Below are positions 39,672 to 50,169 of a stretch of 64,000 nucleotides of DNA, piece by piece. The DNA comes from Gemmobacter sp. 24YEA27. GTDB taxonomy: Bacteria > Pseudomonadota > Alphaproteobacteria > Rhodobacterales > Rhodobacteraceae. The position numbers and the translations under genes are program-made. The notes under the pieces are model-generated. The model was not told where the DNA came from, did not search any database, and worked only from the letters and a program-made list of their open reading frames with translations. Position 1 is the stretch's first letter, and each line of letters opens with the position of its first letter. The stretch covers positions 70,875 to 134,874 of the forward strand of contig NZ_JASJPW010000007.1 of NCBI RefSeq assembly GCF_030052995.1, written 5' to 3'.

Positions 39672-40373
39672 TAGCGCAGTGCGTGTAACGAAACATCCGG
39701 TCGCGCGCGCGCCCACCCCCCGCAGGCCTGGGGCGTCAGAATGTGCACATATCCGCCGATGGCACGCCAACGCGCCCTTCGTACCCCGCAAAGAGGCAAG
39801 CGACTGGAATTCGCGGGGCAGGGTTGCCGCCAGTTGAAGCGGCCGGTGCCGTAATGGCCGAGGTGCGCTTTAGGTCATGTTGACAAATGGGGGAGCCAGA
39901 GCCTGATGCAGGCAACATGACCTAACCCTAGCCCGCCAGGCCCCCGAAATCATCATCCGCGCGGCACTTATGAACAGCTTTAACGCCCTCGCCCTCGCCG
40001 GGCTCATCCGCGTGACCCGAACCAGTAAGCGAGAGGCGAGGTCGCCCCTCAAGCCGCCATTTTGCAAATAGGCCACTACAATGCGGATTGATCATGAACC
40101 CGATTTTTTGAATGCGTGGGGTGAGTGTAAGGCACAACATGCAACCTAGAATTGTCAATAGGAGCTTTACTCACTTTGCGCGGTTTCCATGCAATTACAG
40201 GCTGCACGCCTGTTGTCCCGCAAACTTAAAAAGATTTCGTATCCGCCGCGGTTTTGTGGCGCTAATCTGATCTATACAGTTTTCCCGGCTTCGATTCGTT
40301 TTTCCTGAGGTGTGCTGATGCCCCCACGAAGGCAGATCTTTTTGAGGCAGGGTTTACTGCCGCACTTCTTAGC
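39672..40373. other. Intergenic region between the ECF cluster and the exopolysaccharide locus
   Basis: A 702-bp stretch without a recognised gene. It holds a long inverted repeat (39870-39925) and, after it, a short plus-strand frame (LMNSFNALALAGLIRVT) that could be the tail of a lost mobile element. From 40130 it becomes AT-richer and probably carries the exopolysaccharide promoter. An ATG at 40319 starts a short frame that ends before 40374, possibly the true start of the export gene if a base is missing. Confidence 0.4.
39870..39925. repeat. 13-bp perfect inverted repeat with 30-nt spacer
   Basis: The arms TTAGGTCATGTTG and CAACATGACCTAA are exact complements. Size and spacing suggest two facing insertion-sequence ends, a miniature element or a strong cruciform; there is no T-run for a terminator. 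Confidence 0.45.
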
Positions 40374-41582
40374 ATGATCATTTTATTGCTGCCTGTCACC
40401 GTCGCCTTCGGGGCGACGCCTGATGAATATATGATCAGCATCGGTGATGAGCTGGAACTTGATATCCTTGATGACAGCGAGCCGCCGCAGCGTTTTGTCG
40501 TTGGCGGCAACGGGCAGGTGCAATTGCCGTTTATCGGCGGGGTGTCGGTGGAGAATACCCGGCTCAGCGATGCGCGTGACCTGATCGCCCGCTCTTACAT
40601 CGAGCGTGAGATTTTTATTGCCCCCCGGGTGGAGCTTTCGGTTGCCAGTTTCCGTCCGATCTTTGTCATCGGCGATGTAAAGACGCCGGGCAATTACAAT
40701 TATCAGCCGTTCCTGACCGCAGAACAGGCGGCGGGACTGGCGGGGGGGGCAGCCGTTTCGACCAATAATGCCGAAACCCGGGTGCTGGAAAAGCGCAGTA
40801 TTGAAGGCAGTCTCAGCGGTCTGCGGGCCGATCTGGCGCGGCGGGCGGCACAACTGGCGCGCGTGCGGGTCCAGATCGCGGGCGGTGCTAAGGTAGGCTG
40901 GGGCGATGTGCCCTCCGAGATCCGCTCAGATATTGACCGGACACTGTTCGACGAGCTGACCGCCGCCGAGGATCAGATCATCGCGCTGGATGCGCAAAGT
41001 CTGGCCACGCGGCGCGGCCTGCTGACCGATGCGATCGCCGAAGCAGAGAACCGGATCGATCTGATGGGACAGCGGCATGATGTGCTTGTGAAAGCGGTCG
41101 AGAGCAACCGCGTCGAGGTGAACCGCAGCAAGGATCTGGTGACGCGGGGGCTGCGTCCGGTTTCCACCCTTGCGGATGACGAACAGGCGCAGTCGCGGCT
41201 GGAAGGGGAATTACTGCGGCTGGGCGAGGAACGATCTGCCGCGCTGGTGCAGGTCAACACTTTGCGCAGTGACCTGACCGAACTGGATACCCTGGGTGAA
41301 AAGGAACTCCTGACCGAGGCGCAGTCGCTGCGCGCGGCAATTGCGCAGGGCAGGGCAGATCTGGCTTCGGCTCAGGATCGGATTTTGTTGCTGACGCAAT
41401 GGATTACCAGTTCGGACGGCCCGGAGGCCGATCTACTGGTCGAATATCTGGCGCGCCGTCGCACCAGTGTCGGAATGGAGGAAATCGCGTTGCAGCCGTT
41501 TGAAGAGTTGCAGCCCGGCGATCTTCTGATGGTGCGCATCCGCCCGCCCGAGGCACTGGACGGGCGGGAGCAAAAGGGATGA
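40374..41582 (+). CDS. Polysaccharide export outer-membrane protein (Wza/ExoF-like)
   Basis: 402 residues, intact. After a signal-like start (IILLLPVTVAFGA) the Poly_export domain reads DEYMISIGDELELDILD and GGNGQVQLPFIGGVSV, followed by an SLBB-type unit (RPIFVIGDVKTPGNYNYQP). The C-terminal two thirds is a long coiled coil (about residues 140-345), as in ExoF/GumB-type relatives, and a final short beta segment. It would form the periplasmic/outer-membrane exit for the polysaccharide. ATG 40374 has no strong ribosome site, so the real start may be upstream at 40319. Its TGA overlaps the next ATG. Confidence 0.85.
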   Translation: MIILLLPVTVAFGATPDEYMISIGDELELDILDDSEPPQRFVVGGNGQVQLPFIGGVSVENTRLSDARDLIARSYIEREIFIAPRVELSVASFRPIFVIGDVKTPGNYNYQPFLTAEQAAGLAGGAAVSTNNAETRVLEKRSIEGSLSGLRADLARRAAQLARVRVQIAGGAKVGWGDVPSEIRSDIDRTLFDELTAAEDQIIALDAQSLATRRGLLTDAIAEAENRIDLMGQRHDVLVKAVESNRVEVNRSKDLVTRGLRPVSTLADDEQAQSRLEGELLRLGEERSAALVQVNTLRSDLTELDTLGEKELLTEAQSLRAAIAQGRADLASAQDRILLLTQWITSSDGPEADLLVEYLARRRTSVGMEEIALQPFEELQPGDLLMVRIRPPEALDGREQKG

Positions 41583-43793
41583 TACGCGCGCAGCACCACA
41601 AACCTGGCAACGCCCCCCGCCGCGCAGCCGGCTGCCGCCTGTCTTGCGCTCGCGTGGAGGGGGGCGGATCTACTGTATCTGCTCGACATCCTGCGGCAGC
41701 ATCGCGGGTTGATCCTCGCGGTGATGATTGCCGGCCTGGCTGGCATGTATATCCACCTCATGCGCAGCACGCCGACCTATATGGCGGGCACGCAGGTGGT
41801 GATCGACACAAGGCAGGAGCGCATCTCGCCGGTCGAGGAGGTGGTTTCAAACCTTGCGGTCAATAATTCGGTAGTCGCGGGCGAGGTCGAAACCATCCGT
41901 TCCAACGTGCTCATCGGGCGGGTGGTTGATAGACTGGCACTGGTCGACAACCCCGCCTTTGATCCAAGGCTGGATCGTGGCGAAGGCTGGCTGAGCAGGA
42001 TCGGCCGGCTGATATCCGGTGGTGAACCCTTTCATATCCGGGCAGCCGCGATGCCGCCTGATGCCCTGCGGGCGATGGTGGTCCAGCGTGTCCAGCGTGA
42101 CATGCGGGTGACGCAGGTCGGGGTCTCTTACGTCATCCGAATTACCTATGAGAATCCTGATCCGCTGCTGGCGCGCGACATCGCCAATGCACTGGCCGAG
42201 GCTTATGTCGGCTCTTTGCTGGACAACAAACGCGATGCCACGTTGCGGGTGAATACCTGGCTGTCGGAACGTCTGGTCGAGCTGAGTGCGCAGGTCGAGA
42301 CGGCGGATGCCGCCGTTGTAGCCTTCCGGACCGAAATGGTGGCGAAGACCGGCGGCAGCGAAGAGGTGACCGGTCAGCTGATGGCCGAGCTGAACAGCAA
42401 GATGGTGGCGACCCAGGCCGAACGCGCCGATGCCGAGGTGCGGTCAGATCAGGTGTCCTATCTGCTGGAACGGGGCGGCACGACGGCGGTGGCCGATATG
42501 GTGACCTCGCCCCTGCTGGAGACGCTGCATCGCCAGCGGTCGGAACTGGCGGCGCAACAGGCCGAACTGGGCAGCACTCTGGGGCGGCGGCATCCCGAGA
42601 TGGTGCGGATCACCGCCCAGATCGGTGACATCGACCGCAGTATCGAGGCCGAGGTGCGGCGCCAGATTGAAGCACTGCAGGTCAATGTCAGCATTGCGCG
42701 CAACCGGGAACAGGCGCTGGCCGCGCAGATTGCCGTAGTCTCGGACCGGCTGGACCAGATCGCCCATGCCTCGGTGCGGCTGGATCAGCTGCTGCGCACC
42801 GCCGAGGCGACGCGGCTTGTTTATGAAAACTTCCTGTCCCGCTTCAAGGAAACCAGTGCGCAAGGGGATTTCCAGTCGCCCGAGGCCCAGATTATCGAAA
42901 AGGCCAATCTTCCGACCGCTCCCTCCAGCCCGCGGGTAGGGTTTTCCATGATGATCGCGGCGGTGGCGTCGCTGAGCTTTGGCATTGTGGCGGCGTTCGG
43001 CCGGTCCGCACTGCGCGATCCGGTGCGGACGGCTGATGACCTGCGCGAGGCGACGCATCTGCCGACGCTGGCCGCTTTGCCGCATATTGCCAGGACCCGG
43101 GGCGGTCCCACCTGGCTGGAGCGCGAATTATCAGGGGTCGCGCCCACTGCCTTTATGGAGGGGATCCGCTCGGTCCGGGCAAGGCTGCTCGAGGAGCCTG
43201 AATTCACCCGCCCCCGGGTGGTCATGGTCACATCGTCCCTGTCGGGCGAGGGGAAATCATCCATCTGCCATGCGCTGATCCGGTCTTTGTCGGATGTCGG
43301 GCGCAAAGTGACCCTGATCGACATGGACCTGCGCCGGTCGGACTCCATACGCACTCTCGGGCTGGATGAAAATGGTCCCGACCTGATCGACATCATGTCC
43401 GGCCGTAAGCCGGTTGCCAGCCTCCTGTCCGGCGGGATGGAGTTCTCTGCCATGTTGGGCGCCGATATTCTGGTGCCGCGCCAACGCAGCGATCGGGCCG
43501 CCGACCTGATCAGCCGCCCGGAAATGGCCGAGGTGATAGGGCTTTTGCGCCAGCGCTATGACGTGGTGATCGTCAATGCGCCGCCGGTGCTGAACCTGGC
43601 GGATACTTTGCTTTTGGCCAAACACACAGATGCCACGCTGCTGGTGGCGCAAAGCGGTCGCACGCCGATGCGGGTGCTGCGCCAGATGCTGATGCGGCTG
43701 ACCGATGCCGGGGTGCCGGTTCTCGGTACGGTGCTGACCCAGGTGCGCCGACATCACGCCGCGGCACGCGATGTTTACGGCTACAACTATTAA
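41579..43793 (+). CDS. Polysaccharide co-polymerase and tyrosine autokinase (Wzc-like), frameshifted at 5' end
   Basis: ATG 41579 overlaps the previous stop. A base is missing in the six-G run at 41659-41664; after it the frame gives DLLYLLDILRQHRG, the first membrane helix, a Wzz domain, a periplasmic coiled coil (about residues 200-430) and a second membrane helix (MMIAAVASLSFGIVAAF). The cytoplasmic kinase has Walker A (SSLSGEGKSS), Walker A' (LIDMDLRRSD) and Walker B (VVIVNAPP), and the protein ends DVYGYNY with only two terminal tyrosines. About 738 residues. It sets chain length and couples polymerisation to export with the preceding protein. Confidence 0.85.
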
Positions 43794-43816
43794 CTCTTTT
43801 AATGGGGGGGAGGGAG

Positions 43817-44953
43817 ATGCGGGTCGCGATCATTCATTACTGGCTGGTCGGAATGCGGGGCGGCGAGCGGGTGCTGGAGGAGATGCTCCGTCTTTACCCG
43901 CAGGCGGATCTCTTTACCCATGTCGCGGATCGCAGCGCGCTGTCGCCGCTCATTGCGGACCGCCCGATCCATGAGTCCTTCATCGCGCGGCTGCCTGGGG
44001 CCAGGCGGCATTACCAGAAATATCTGCCCCTGATGCCCCGCGCGCTGGAGGAACTGGACCTGCGCGGCTATGACCTGATCCTGTCGATGGAAAGTGGCCC
44101 GGCCAAGGGCATCATCCCGCCGCCGGGCTCGCTGCATATATGTTATGCGCATTCACCCATGCGCTATATCTGGGATCATTACCCGCAGTATCGGGCGGGA
44201 CTGGGCAATCCGCTGATGCGGATGTGGTTCTCGCGGCTGGCGCATCGTCTGCGGATCTGGGACGTGTCCACCGCGGCGCGGGTTGACCGGTTCATCGCCA
44301 ACTCTCACTTCGTGGCCGACCGGATCATGCAATATTACCGCCGGGACGCGGATGTGGTGCATCCCCCTGTCGATCTGGAGGCCTATCATCCGGTAACCCC
44401 GCCTTCGCCGCGCAGTCATTACCTGTTTGTCTCGGAGCTGGTGCGCTACAAACGCGCCGATCTTGTGATCGAGGCGTTTCGCGGCTGGCCAGAGCGCAGG
44501 CTCCTCGTCGTGGGCACCGGCAGCGAGCGGGCTGCGCTGGAACGGGATCTGCCGCCCAATGTCACGCTTTTGGGCCGGGTTCCGGGGTCGGATCTGCCCG
44601 ACCTCTACCGCCGGGCCCATGCGCTGATCTTTCCGGGGGAAGAGGATTTCGGCATCGTCCCGGTCGAGGCAATGGCCTGTGGCACGCCGGTCCTGGCCTA
44701 TGGGCGCGGTGGTGCAACGGACAGCGTGATCGAAGGGCGAACGGGCCTGTTCTTCCATGACCAGAGCGTTGCGGCGATCCGGCAGGCGGTGCTGGATTTC
44801 GAGAACGCCCCGCATCGTTTTGACCCGGAGGATATTGCGACTCATGCCCGGGGGTTCGGGGCCCCCCGGTTCCGGGCCGAGATCGCCGCGATCATCCAGG
44901 CTGCGCAGGATGGCTATTCCGGCAAGACCGACAGCAGGAGGCGGGTGGGATGA
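43817..44953 (+). CDS. GT4-family glycosyltransferase
   Basis: The start is placed at ATG 43817, after GGGAGG. It is a GT-B fold: the N-terminal half begins VAIIHYWLVGMRGGERVLE and includes ICYAHSPMRYIWD. The C-terminal half has FVSELVRYKRADLVIEA, the nucleotide-sugar pocket and the E-x7-E motif (EEDFGIVPVEAMACGTPV). 378 residues, a normal GT4 size. It would add a sugar to the undecaprenyl-linked repeat unit on the cytoplasmic side. Its 3' end overlaps the convergent hydrolase gene by 40 bp. Confidence 0.85.
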   Translation: MRVAIIHYWLVGMRGGERVLEEMLRLYPQADLFTHVADRSALSPLIADRPIHESFIARLPGARRHYQKYLPLMPRALEELDLRGYDLILSMESGPAKGIIPPPGSLHICYAHSPMRYIWDHYPQYRAGLGNPLMRMWFSRLAHRLRIWDVSTAARVDRFIANSHFVADRIMQYYRRDADVVHPPVDLEAYHPVTPPSPRSHYLFVSELVRYKRADLVIEAFRGWPERRLLVVGTGSERAALERDLPPNVTLLGRVPGSDLPDLYRRAHALIFPGEEDFGIVPVEAMACGTPVLAYGRGGATDSVIEGRTGLFFHDQSVAAIRQAVLDFENAPHRFDPEDIATHARGFGAPRFRAEIAAIIQAAQDGYSGKTDSRRRVG

Positions 44954-46712
44954 GACAAGCCGGAATGCACGGTCATCCGGGCGGGCCGCCCCTGGCTTTC
45001 GGCATAATTCGCGCTGCCTGTGTTCAGGTTCCGCTCCAGCCGGGGAAAGCTGGTTCCGGCGATATTCAGCCGCAGCCGGTGCCCGGCGGCAAGGGTCCAG
45101 GCGATGTCGCGCAGATCGACGGTGACTTCGGTAACCTGACCGGCCCGCATCGGTTCAGGCTGATCGAAGCCCCCGCGATAGCGCAGGCGCAAGGCGCCTT
45201 CCTGGATCATCAGCGACTTGCCCTGCGGGTCCACATCGGTCAGCCGTACGATAAGGTCGGAATCGGGCGCATCGGTCGAGACAAAGACCTGGGCGGTGAT
45301 CGGCCCCGCGATGGTCATGGCACGCTCCAGCGGGTCCGAGGTCCAGATCAGCAGGTCGCCGCGCCCCTCGACGGCGTTCTGGAACAGCGGGCCGTCGCGC
45401 AGATCGGGCTCGCCGGTGCAACAGATCGCGCCACCAAGGGTCGGCACCGGGTGCATCGGATCCGAGGTGAAGCTGCGGGTTGCGTCCCGCACGGGGCTTT
45501 GCCTGGTCAGACGCTCGCCGTCCAGATAAAGCGGCAGGGGCTGCGCCTCGGGCGGGGGCCAGTCCTCTGCATTGCGCCATGTGTCGGAATTGAGGACGTA
45601 GTATTGCAGCCTCGGCGCCCCGCTTTCAGGTACCTTAGTCTCCGGTGCGGCCTTCAGGTGGCGGCCAGAAAGGCGAGGATCTGCCCGACCGGGGCAGCGC
45701 GGCCCTGAGGGGCCAGGGGCAGGTCGCCCACCATGCCGGGTTCGTCCGCGCCCAGATAGCTGCAATGGGTGCCGGGTGTGATGAGGGTCTGCGTCTCGGC
45801 CCCCGCCAACCGGCTGGCACGTTGCAGCGCCAGCGTGCCGCCGATCGAGGGATCATACCAGCTGTCGATATAGAAGGCCGGCACGGTGGGGCGATCCTCC
45901 GGGCTGATATAGCCCATGTCGTTCCACCACGCGGTATCGCCGAAGTGCTCCAGAAACGCCTCGTAATCGGTGGGGTCGTGGCGCAGGCGTCGCACCGCAC
46001 CGATGATCGGCAGGGTCTGCAGGGCCGCCGCCAGATCGCCGCCTTCGGGGGCATAGCGCCCCGGGGTCTTTTCGCCCGCAGTCCCGAACCACCCAATCCC
46101 CGAGGCGAGTTGGAAAATGCCGCCCTCGAATGCGCCGAAATAGGTATGGCGCCCCTCAAGCGTGCCTGCGGCCCCGCCGGCCCCCATCGGCACCATGGCG
46201 CGATGCGCGGGATGGTTCAGCGCGGCCAGCATCAGCTGGCTTTCCCCAAGTGCCGAGCAGCCGAGGGTTCCCACCGCACCATCCGACCAGCCCTGCGCGG
46301 TGATCCAGTCCAGCGTGGCGGCGCCATCCGCGCCCTCGTTCGGCCAGGGCGCGAATACACCGTCCGAGTTGCCCCGTCCCCGCATATCCTGCACAACCAC
46401 GGCATAGCCCTCGGGCAGCAGGATGTTCACCCAGAACCTGATCTCGCCATAGGATCGCTTGCCATAGGGCAGGCGCATCAGCACGGCAGGGCCGCGAAAG
46501 CCAGTTCCGCGCAAGCCAGGTGCCGGCAGGTAGACATCGGTGGCCAGCCGCAGGCCATCGGGCATCGCGACCCCCACATCGGAAAGATCGGGCGCGCCGG
46601 CCTGGATCTGCCAGATCAGCTGCGCGCGCAGCGGTTGGCTGATGACCAGGGCGGCACCCCCGGCCAGCGACAGCCCCGCCAGTGTCACCCAGAAGGCGCG
46701 CCTCATACGCAT
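44914..46712 (-). CDS. CocE/NonD-family hydrolase (X-Pro dipeptidyl-peptidase-like), frameshifted
   Basis: From ATG 46712 a signal anchor (AFWVTLAGLSLAGGAALVI) leads into an alpha/beta hydrolase: GVAMPDGLRLATDVYLP, VVVQDMRGRGNSDG, the nucleophile Ser in GTLGCSALGESQ, an acid in IDSWYDPSIGG and the His in TPGTHCSYLG. A shift near 45660 leads to the C-terminal jelly-roll (PepX_C) domain (ITAQVFVSTDAPDSDLIVRL, HRLRLNIAGTSFPRLERN). About 600 residues. Relatives cleave esters or N-acylated peptides. Its position between polysaccharide genes and opposite a phosphopantetheinyl transferase suggests it trims or releases the peptide/polyketide product; that is inference. Confidence 0.75.
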
Positions 46713-46732
46713 CTTGCACCGCAGGCTCGGTC

Positions 46733-47496
46733 ATGGACCTGACCGTCGATCTGATCTGCTGGCGCCTGACCCAGCCCGCGCAGCGGCTGGCGGCCATGGC
46801 CGCGACGCTTTCGGCGATTGAACGGGCGCGGGCCGCGGCCTTCCGCTTTGCCCGCCACCGGGATGAATGGATCGCGGCACGCGGGGCCTGCGCCGGGTGC
46901 TGGCGAACCGTCTGGCGGCCCGCCCCGAGGATCTGCGGTTCCGGATTGGCCCTTGTGGCAGGCCATCGCTGGGCGGCTCGCTGCGGTTCAGTCTCAGCCA
47001 TGCCGGCGGCTGGGCGGCCGTGGCACTGTGCGAAGGGGTTGATCCCGGACTGGACATCGAGGCGATTTCCCCCGTGAGCGTCGCCCTGGCCGAACATCAT
47101 TTCGCGCCCGAGGAATGCGCCGCGCTGGAGGCTTTGCCGCCAAAGGACTGGCAGGCCGCGTTTTTCCGCTGCTGGACGCGTAAAGAGGCGGTGGTCAAGG
47201 CCACCGGGCGCGGGTTGTCGATGCCGCTGATCGATTTCGCGGTGAATTTGTCGCCTCTGGCGCCGCGCCTGTTGCGCATCAGGGATGATGACGCCCGGAC
47301 CTGGGCGCTGTGGCAGCTGCCGACAGGGCCGGGCATGGCAGGCTCGCTTGCCATGCGCAATCAGGGGCGGCGGGTGAACTTGCGGTTTTGCTCCGGATGG
47401 CTGGGGCTGCACCATGACGCTAACCTTTCCGCTCAAGAAAATACCCGAGGCTCCGGCTGGGGCCCAGGGCCGGATGGGTGTCGATCACATGGCTGA
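46733..47496 (+). CDS. 4'-phosphopantetheinyl transferase, Sfp type (frameshifted)
   Basis: The start is ATG 46733 (MDLTVDLICWRL), only 20 bp from the divergent hydrolase start. After a shift near 46885 it continues with RVLANRLAARPEDLRF, LRFSLSHAGGWAAVAL, then DPGLDIEAI and FFRCWTRKEAVVKATGRGL, the metal- and CoA-binding motifs of Sfp-type transferases. The open frame runs to 47496, but a stop one base out of frame at 47415 may be the true end, giving about 227 residues. It activates carrier domains by attaching phosphopantetheine; the clear client here is the megasynthase at 54993. Confidence 0.8.
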
Positions 47497-48225
47497 GCTG
47501 CGGGATCTCCCATCTGTCGCGGATCTGCCAGCCGCAGCCGGTGATTTCTTCCTCAAACCCCTGGCGGTTGCGGAACTGATAGGGCACGCGCGCCGGGCCG
47601 ATGCGCTCGAGCGTGGTGACAGAGGCGCCATCGCGCGTGGCAACCTTGTTGAAGATCGCGAGGCGCGGCGGAACCGCCATCCGGTCAACAAGCTGGGCCA
47701 GGGGATGTCCAGATACTGAAACAGCCCCGACGCCAGAAGAATATCCGCAGGACCGGCGGCCCCGGGATCGCTTTCAAAGCGGAGTGCGGCAGGCAGTTCG
47801 CCCCTGGCCTGACGGGTCCGGGCGGCGGCGATGATCGCCGGCAGATCGCAGACCACCCATTCCACGCCCTCCAGCGGCAGATGCGGCGCGAAGGCGATGA
47901 ATTTTGTGCCCAGATGCCCCCCCAGATCCAGCACGCGCATTCCGGGCCGCAGATGGTGCCGGAGCCAGTACAGCACCGGATAGTCATGCAGCTGCACGAC
48001 GCACATCTTGCGAAACGAGGTCTCGGCCAGCGCGTCATGGTCATAGCCGGGAAGCCAGCCCTTCGGGATATGGCGCATCGCCTCGGCATGGGTGGGCCAG
48101 GCGCCGACAAAGCCGGGTGCGGCCGGGGTCAGGGCCAGCGCCCGGTTCCACAAGCTGCGCAATGGCAGGCTCAGATGCCGTTGCACCGCCCTTTGCAAAG
48201 CCCGTCTGCCCTGTCCAGGCCCCAT
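47420..48225 (-). CDS. Putative methyltransferase of TIGR04325 type (frameshifted)
   Basis: The start is placed at ATG 48225. Residues about 30-60 (GFVGAWPTHAEAM) and the SAM-binding loop (MRVLDLGGHLGTKFIAF) followed by WVVCDLPAI match the TIGR04325 family, which occurs in polysaccharide clusters. A shift near 47690 joins the C-terminal part (PRLAIFNKVATRDGASVTTL, RVPYQFRNRQGFEEEI), ending at 47420. About 268 residues. The reaction is unproven; methylation of a glycan or lipid-linked unit is the usual guess. It is transcribed against its neighbours. Confidence 0.7.
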
Positions 48226-48398
48226 GCTGCGCCCTCCGCCAAAGGGAGAATAGAATACCGGCAGTATTGGCCAGATCTCCCAAAGCACATAGGGGTTTTC
48301 TTCAGCGCTTCATGCAGCGTCCCCTGCGGTGCTTCCTGCCGCGTCTCCTGCGGCGTTCCGTTCGGTACGGGTGGTATGTCCTGGGCAGGAGGGCGTCT

Positions 48399-49847
48399 GT
48401 GACGGTTTACCCTGCCTCGGGCCTCCTGCTCCTGATCTGGCTGGTGCTGGTCCGCCGTGACATCGACAACTCGCTGCGGCTGAGCATCGCCTGCCTTCCG
48501 CTCGGGATCTTTGCCGCCGCCAATCTGGCCGGGTTGTCGCTGCTGGCCGCGCATATGATCGCACTGCTGAGCCTGCTGCTGCTGAGCCTGCGGGCGCTTG
48601 CGGCGCCGGGTGGTCCCCGCATCGGCCCTGTGACCCCGGCCACGATGTGGCTTCTGGCGTTCATGGCTTATGCGGCGGTGTCGGCGGTGGTGCTGCCCCG
48701 GATCTTTGCCGGACAGTTCTACGTCTTTCCCATGACGGTCAGTCTGCGCGGCGTCGTCGTCAGCGCCGACTTCCCCTCAACGATGATGCCGCTGGGGCCG
48801 ACGACCTCCAATCTGGCACAGGCCGGGTATATCCTGATATCCGGCATGTTCTTTATGGCAGCCAGTGCCACCTTTTCCTGGCGCGGCGCTGCGTTCGCCC
48901 GAAGTGCGGTGTTCTGGGCCGGGCTGGTCAATCTGGGGGCTGGCCTTCTGGATCTGATCGGGCTGGATGATCTGCTGACCTTCATCCGTACCGCCGACTA
49001 CGCGCTGGCCAACACGCACACCCTTGCCGGCTTCCTGCGGGTGATCGGCGGCTTTTCCGAAGCGTCAGTTTTCGGGGCCACCTCGGCCACATTCTTTGCC
49101 TGGTTCCTGATGGCCTGGCTGACCGGACGCAGACCCTCGGACGGGTTTATTGCCCTCGGCTCGATGGTCATGGCGCTGTTTTCGATGTCTTCCTCCGGTA
49201 TGGCCACACTTGTGGCGGCGCTGCTGCTGACGGTGCTGCATGCCAGGATCTGGGCCGGTCAGCGGCTGTCGCGCGGCTTTCTGCACCTGCTGGTGATCCT
49301 TGGTTCTGGCCTGACCGGAACCCTGGCGCTGATGGCGCAATCTGATGCTCTTATGGCCGAAGCGGCGCGCCTGCTTGATGCGCTGATCTTCGACAAGCCC
49401 GCCAGCCTCTCAGGGCTGGAGCGGGGTGCCTGGGCGGCGGAGGGGTTCAATGCCTTCTGGCAGACCCATGGCTTTGGTGCGGGCCCAGGGTCGTTGCGGG
49501 CGAACGGATTGCCTGCGGTACTGGCGGGTAGTGTTGGCCTGCCCGGGATACTGACCTTCGGGGGCTTCCTGCTCGCGGTGCTGGCACCTGTCGGGCGGCC
49601 CGGTCAGCCCGAACTGTTCCAGATGGCGCGTGTGGCTGCGCTGACCACACTGTTTGGCCTGGTGCTCTCGGCAACCACGCCCGATCCGACGCTGCTTCTG
49701 ATGAGTTTTGCCGCCATTGCTTGTGCCGCGCGCGCCCCGCAGACCGGAACCTCCGGGCGCCGGATGATGCTGGCAGGCATAGCAGCCCAGCCGCTCAGGC
49801 GAGAAGGAGCCGCACCGCCGATCAGGCAAGAAGGAGATAGAGGATGA
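48399..49847 (+). CDS. O-antigen/exopolysaccharide polymerase (Wzy/O-antigen ligase-like)
   Basis: GTG 48399 is preceded by AGGAGG at ideal spacing, so I prefer it to upstream starts. 482 residues with about ten to eleven hydrophobic helices (for example GLLLLIWLVLVRR, AAHMIALLSLLLLSL, GYILISGMFFMAA, GIFL-type loops) and a large periplasmic loop before the last helices (LDALIFDKPASLSGLERG). This layout is typical of Wzy polymerases and O-antigen ligases, which share little sequence. The end overlaps no functional plus-strand gene; a small minus-strand gene lies across it. Confidence 0.75.
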   Translation: MTVYPASGLLLLIWLVLVRRDIDNSLRLSIACLPLGIFAAANLAGLSLLAAHMIALLSLLLLSLRALAAPGGPRIGPVTPATMWLLAFMAYAAVSAVVLPRIFAGQFYVFPMTVSLRGVVVSADFPSTMMPLGPTTSNLAQAGYILISGMFFMAASATFSWRGAAFARSAVFWAGLVNLGAGLLDLIGLDDLLTFIRTADYALANTHTLAGFLRVIGGFSEASVFGATSATFFAWFLMAWLTGRRPSDGFIALGSMVMALFSMSSSGMATLVAALLLTVLHARIWAGQRLSRGFLHLLVILGSGLTGTLALMAQSDALMAEAARLLDALIFDKPASLSGLERGAWAAEGFNAFWQTHGFGAGPGSLRANGLPAVLAGSVGLPGILTFGGFLLAVLAPVGRPGQPELFQMARVAALTTLFGLVLSATTPDPTLLLMSFAAIACAARAPQTGTSGRRMMLAGIAAQPLRREGAAPPIRQEGDRG

Positions 49848-49947
49848 CCGTCCAGAACCCGGTGCAGCCCAGGATCACCAGCCAGCGCAGGCCAGCCGCA
49901 CTGCTGCCCATCATGCGGCCGGCGCGGGTTGGGAGATGCTGTGTCAT
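49822..49947 (-). CDS. Tiny single-pass membrane peptide 1 (41 residues)
   Basis: From ATG 49947 it reads MTQHLPTRAGRMMGSS, then one transmembrane helix with motif LRWLVILGCTGFWTV and the end LYLLLA. It has a short basic tail on the N side and no mature domain. It resembles the peptide at 52511-52648 in the pattern LR-x2-V-x-L-x-C-x2-FW. It is antisense to the end of the polymerase gene. Coding status is supported mainly by the paralogous pair; ribosome-site support is weak. Confidence 0.45.
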   Translation of the reverse strand: MTQHLPTRAGRMMGSSAAGLRWLVILGCTGFWTVILYLLLA

Positions 49948-50169
49948 ATGGTGTCTGGCTTCGTTCAAGTTGAACCTGTGCGTGAAGGGTGATGGCGGTG
50001 CGGTCTTGCACCTCAGGCATTATTCCAGCCTGCTTTGGATAAGCAGTAATCCTGTGCCGGATGTCGAGAGGTTCCGCCGCGCGCCACAAGGGCTCAGCAA
50101 TCCTTCGCCGCCCAGATCCGGCCTTTGGGAACATTTCCGCCGAAACCAACTGCCGGAGAGGAGAAACTC

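Noticed and set aside
39672..40373. A fifth copy of the ECF promoter before the sigma gene or the polysaccharide genes
   Set aside because: No GCAAAA-N17-CGTC arrangement was found in either direction, so autoregulation by this promoter type is not supported.
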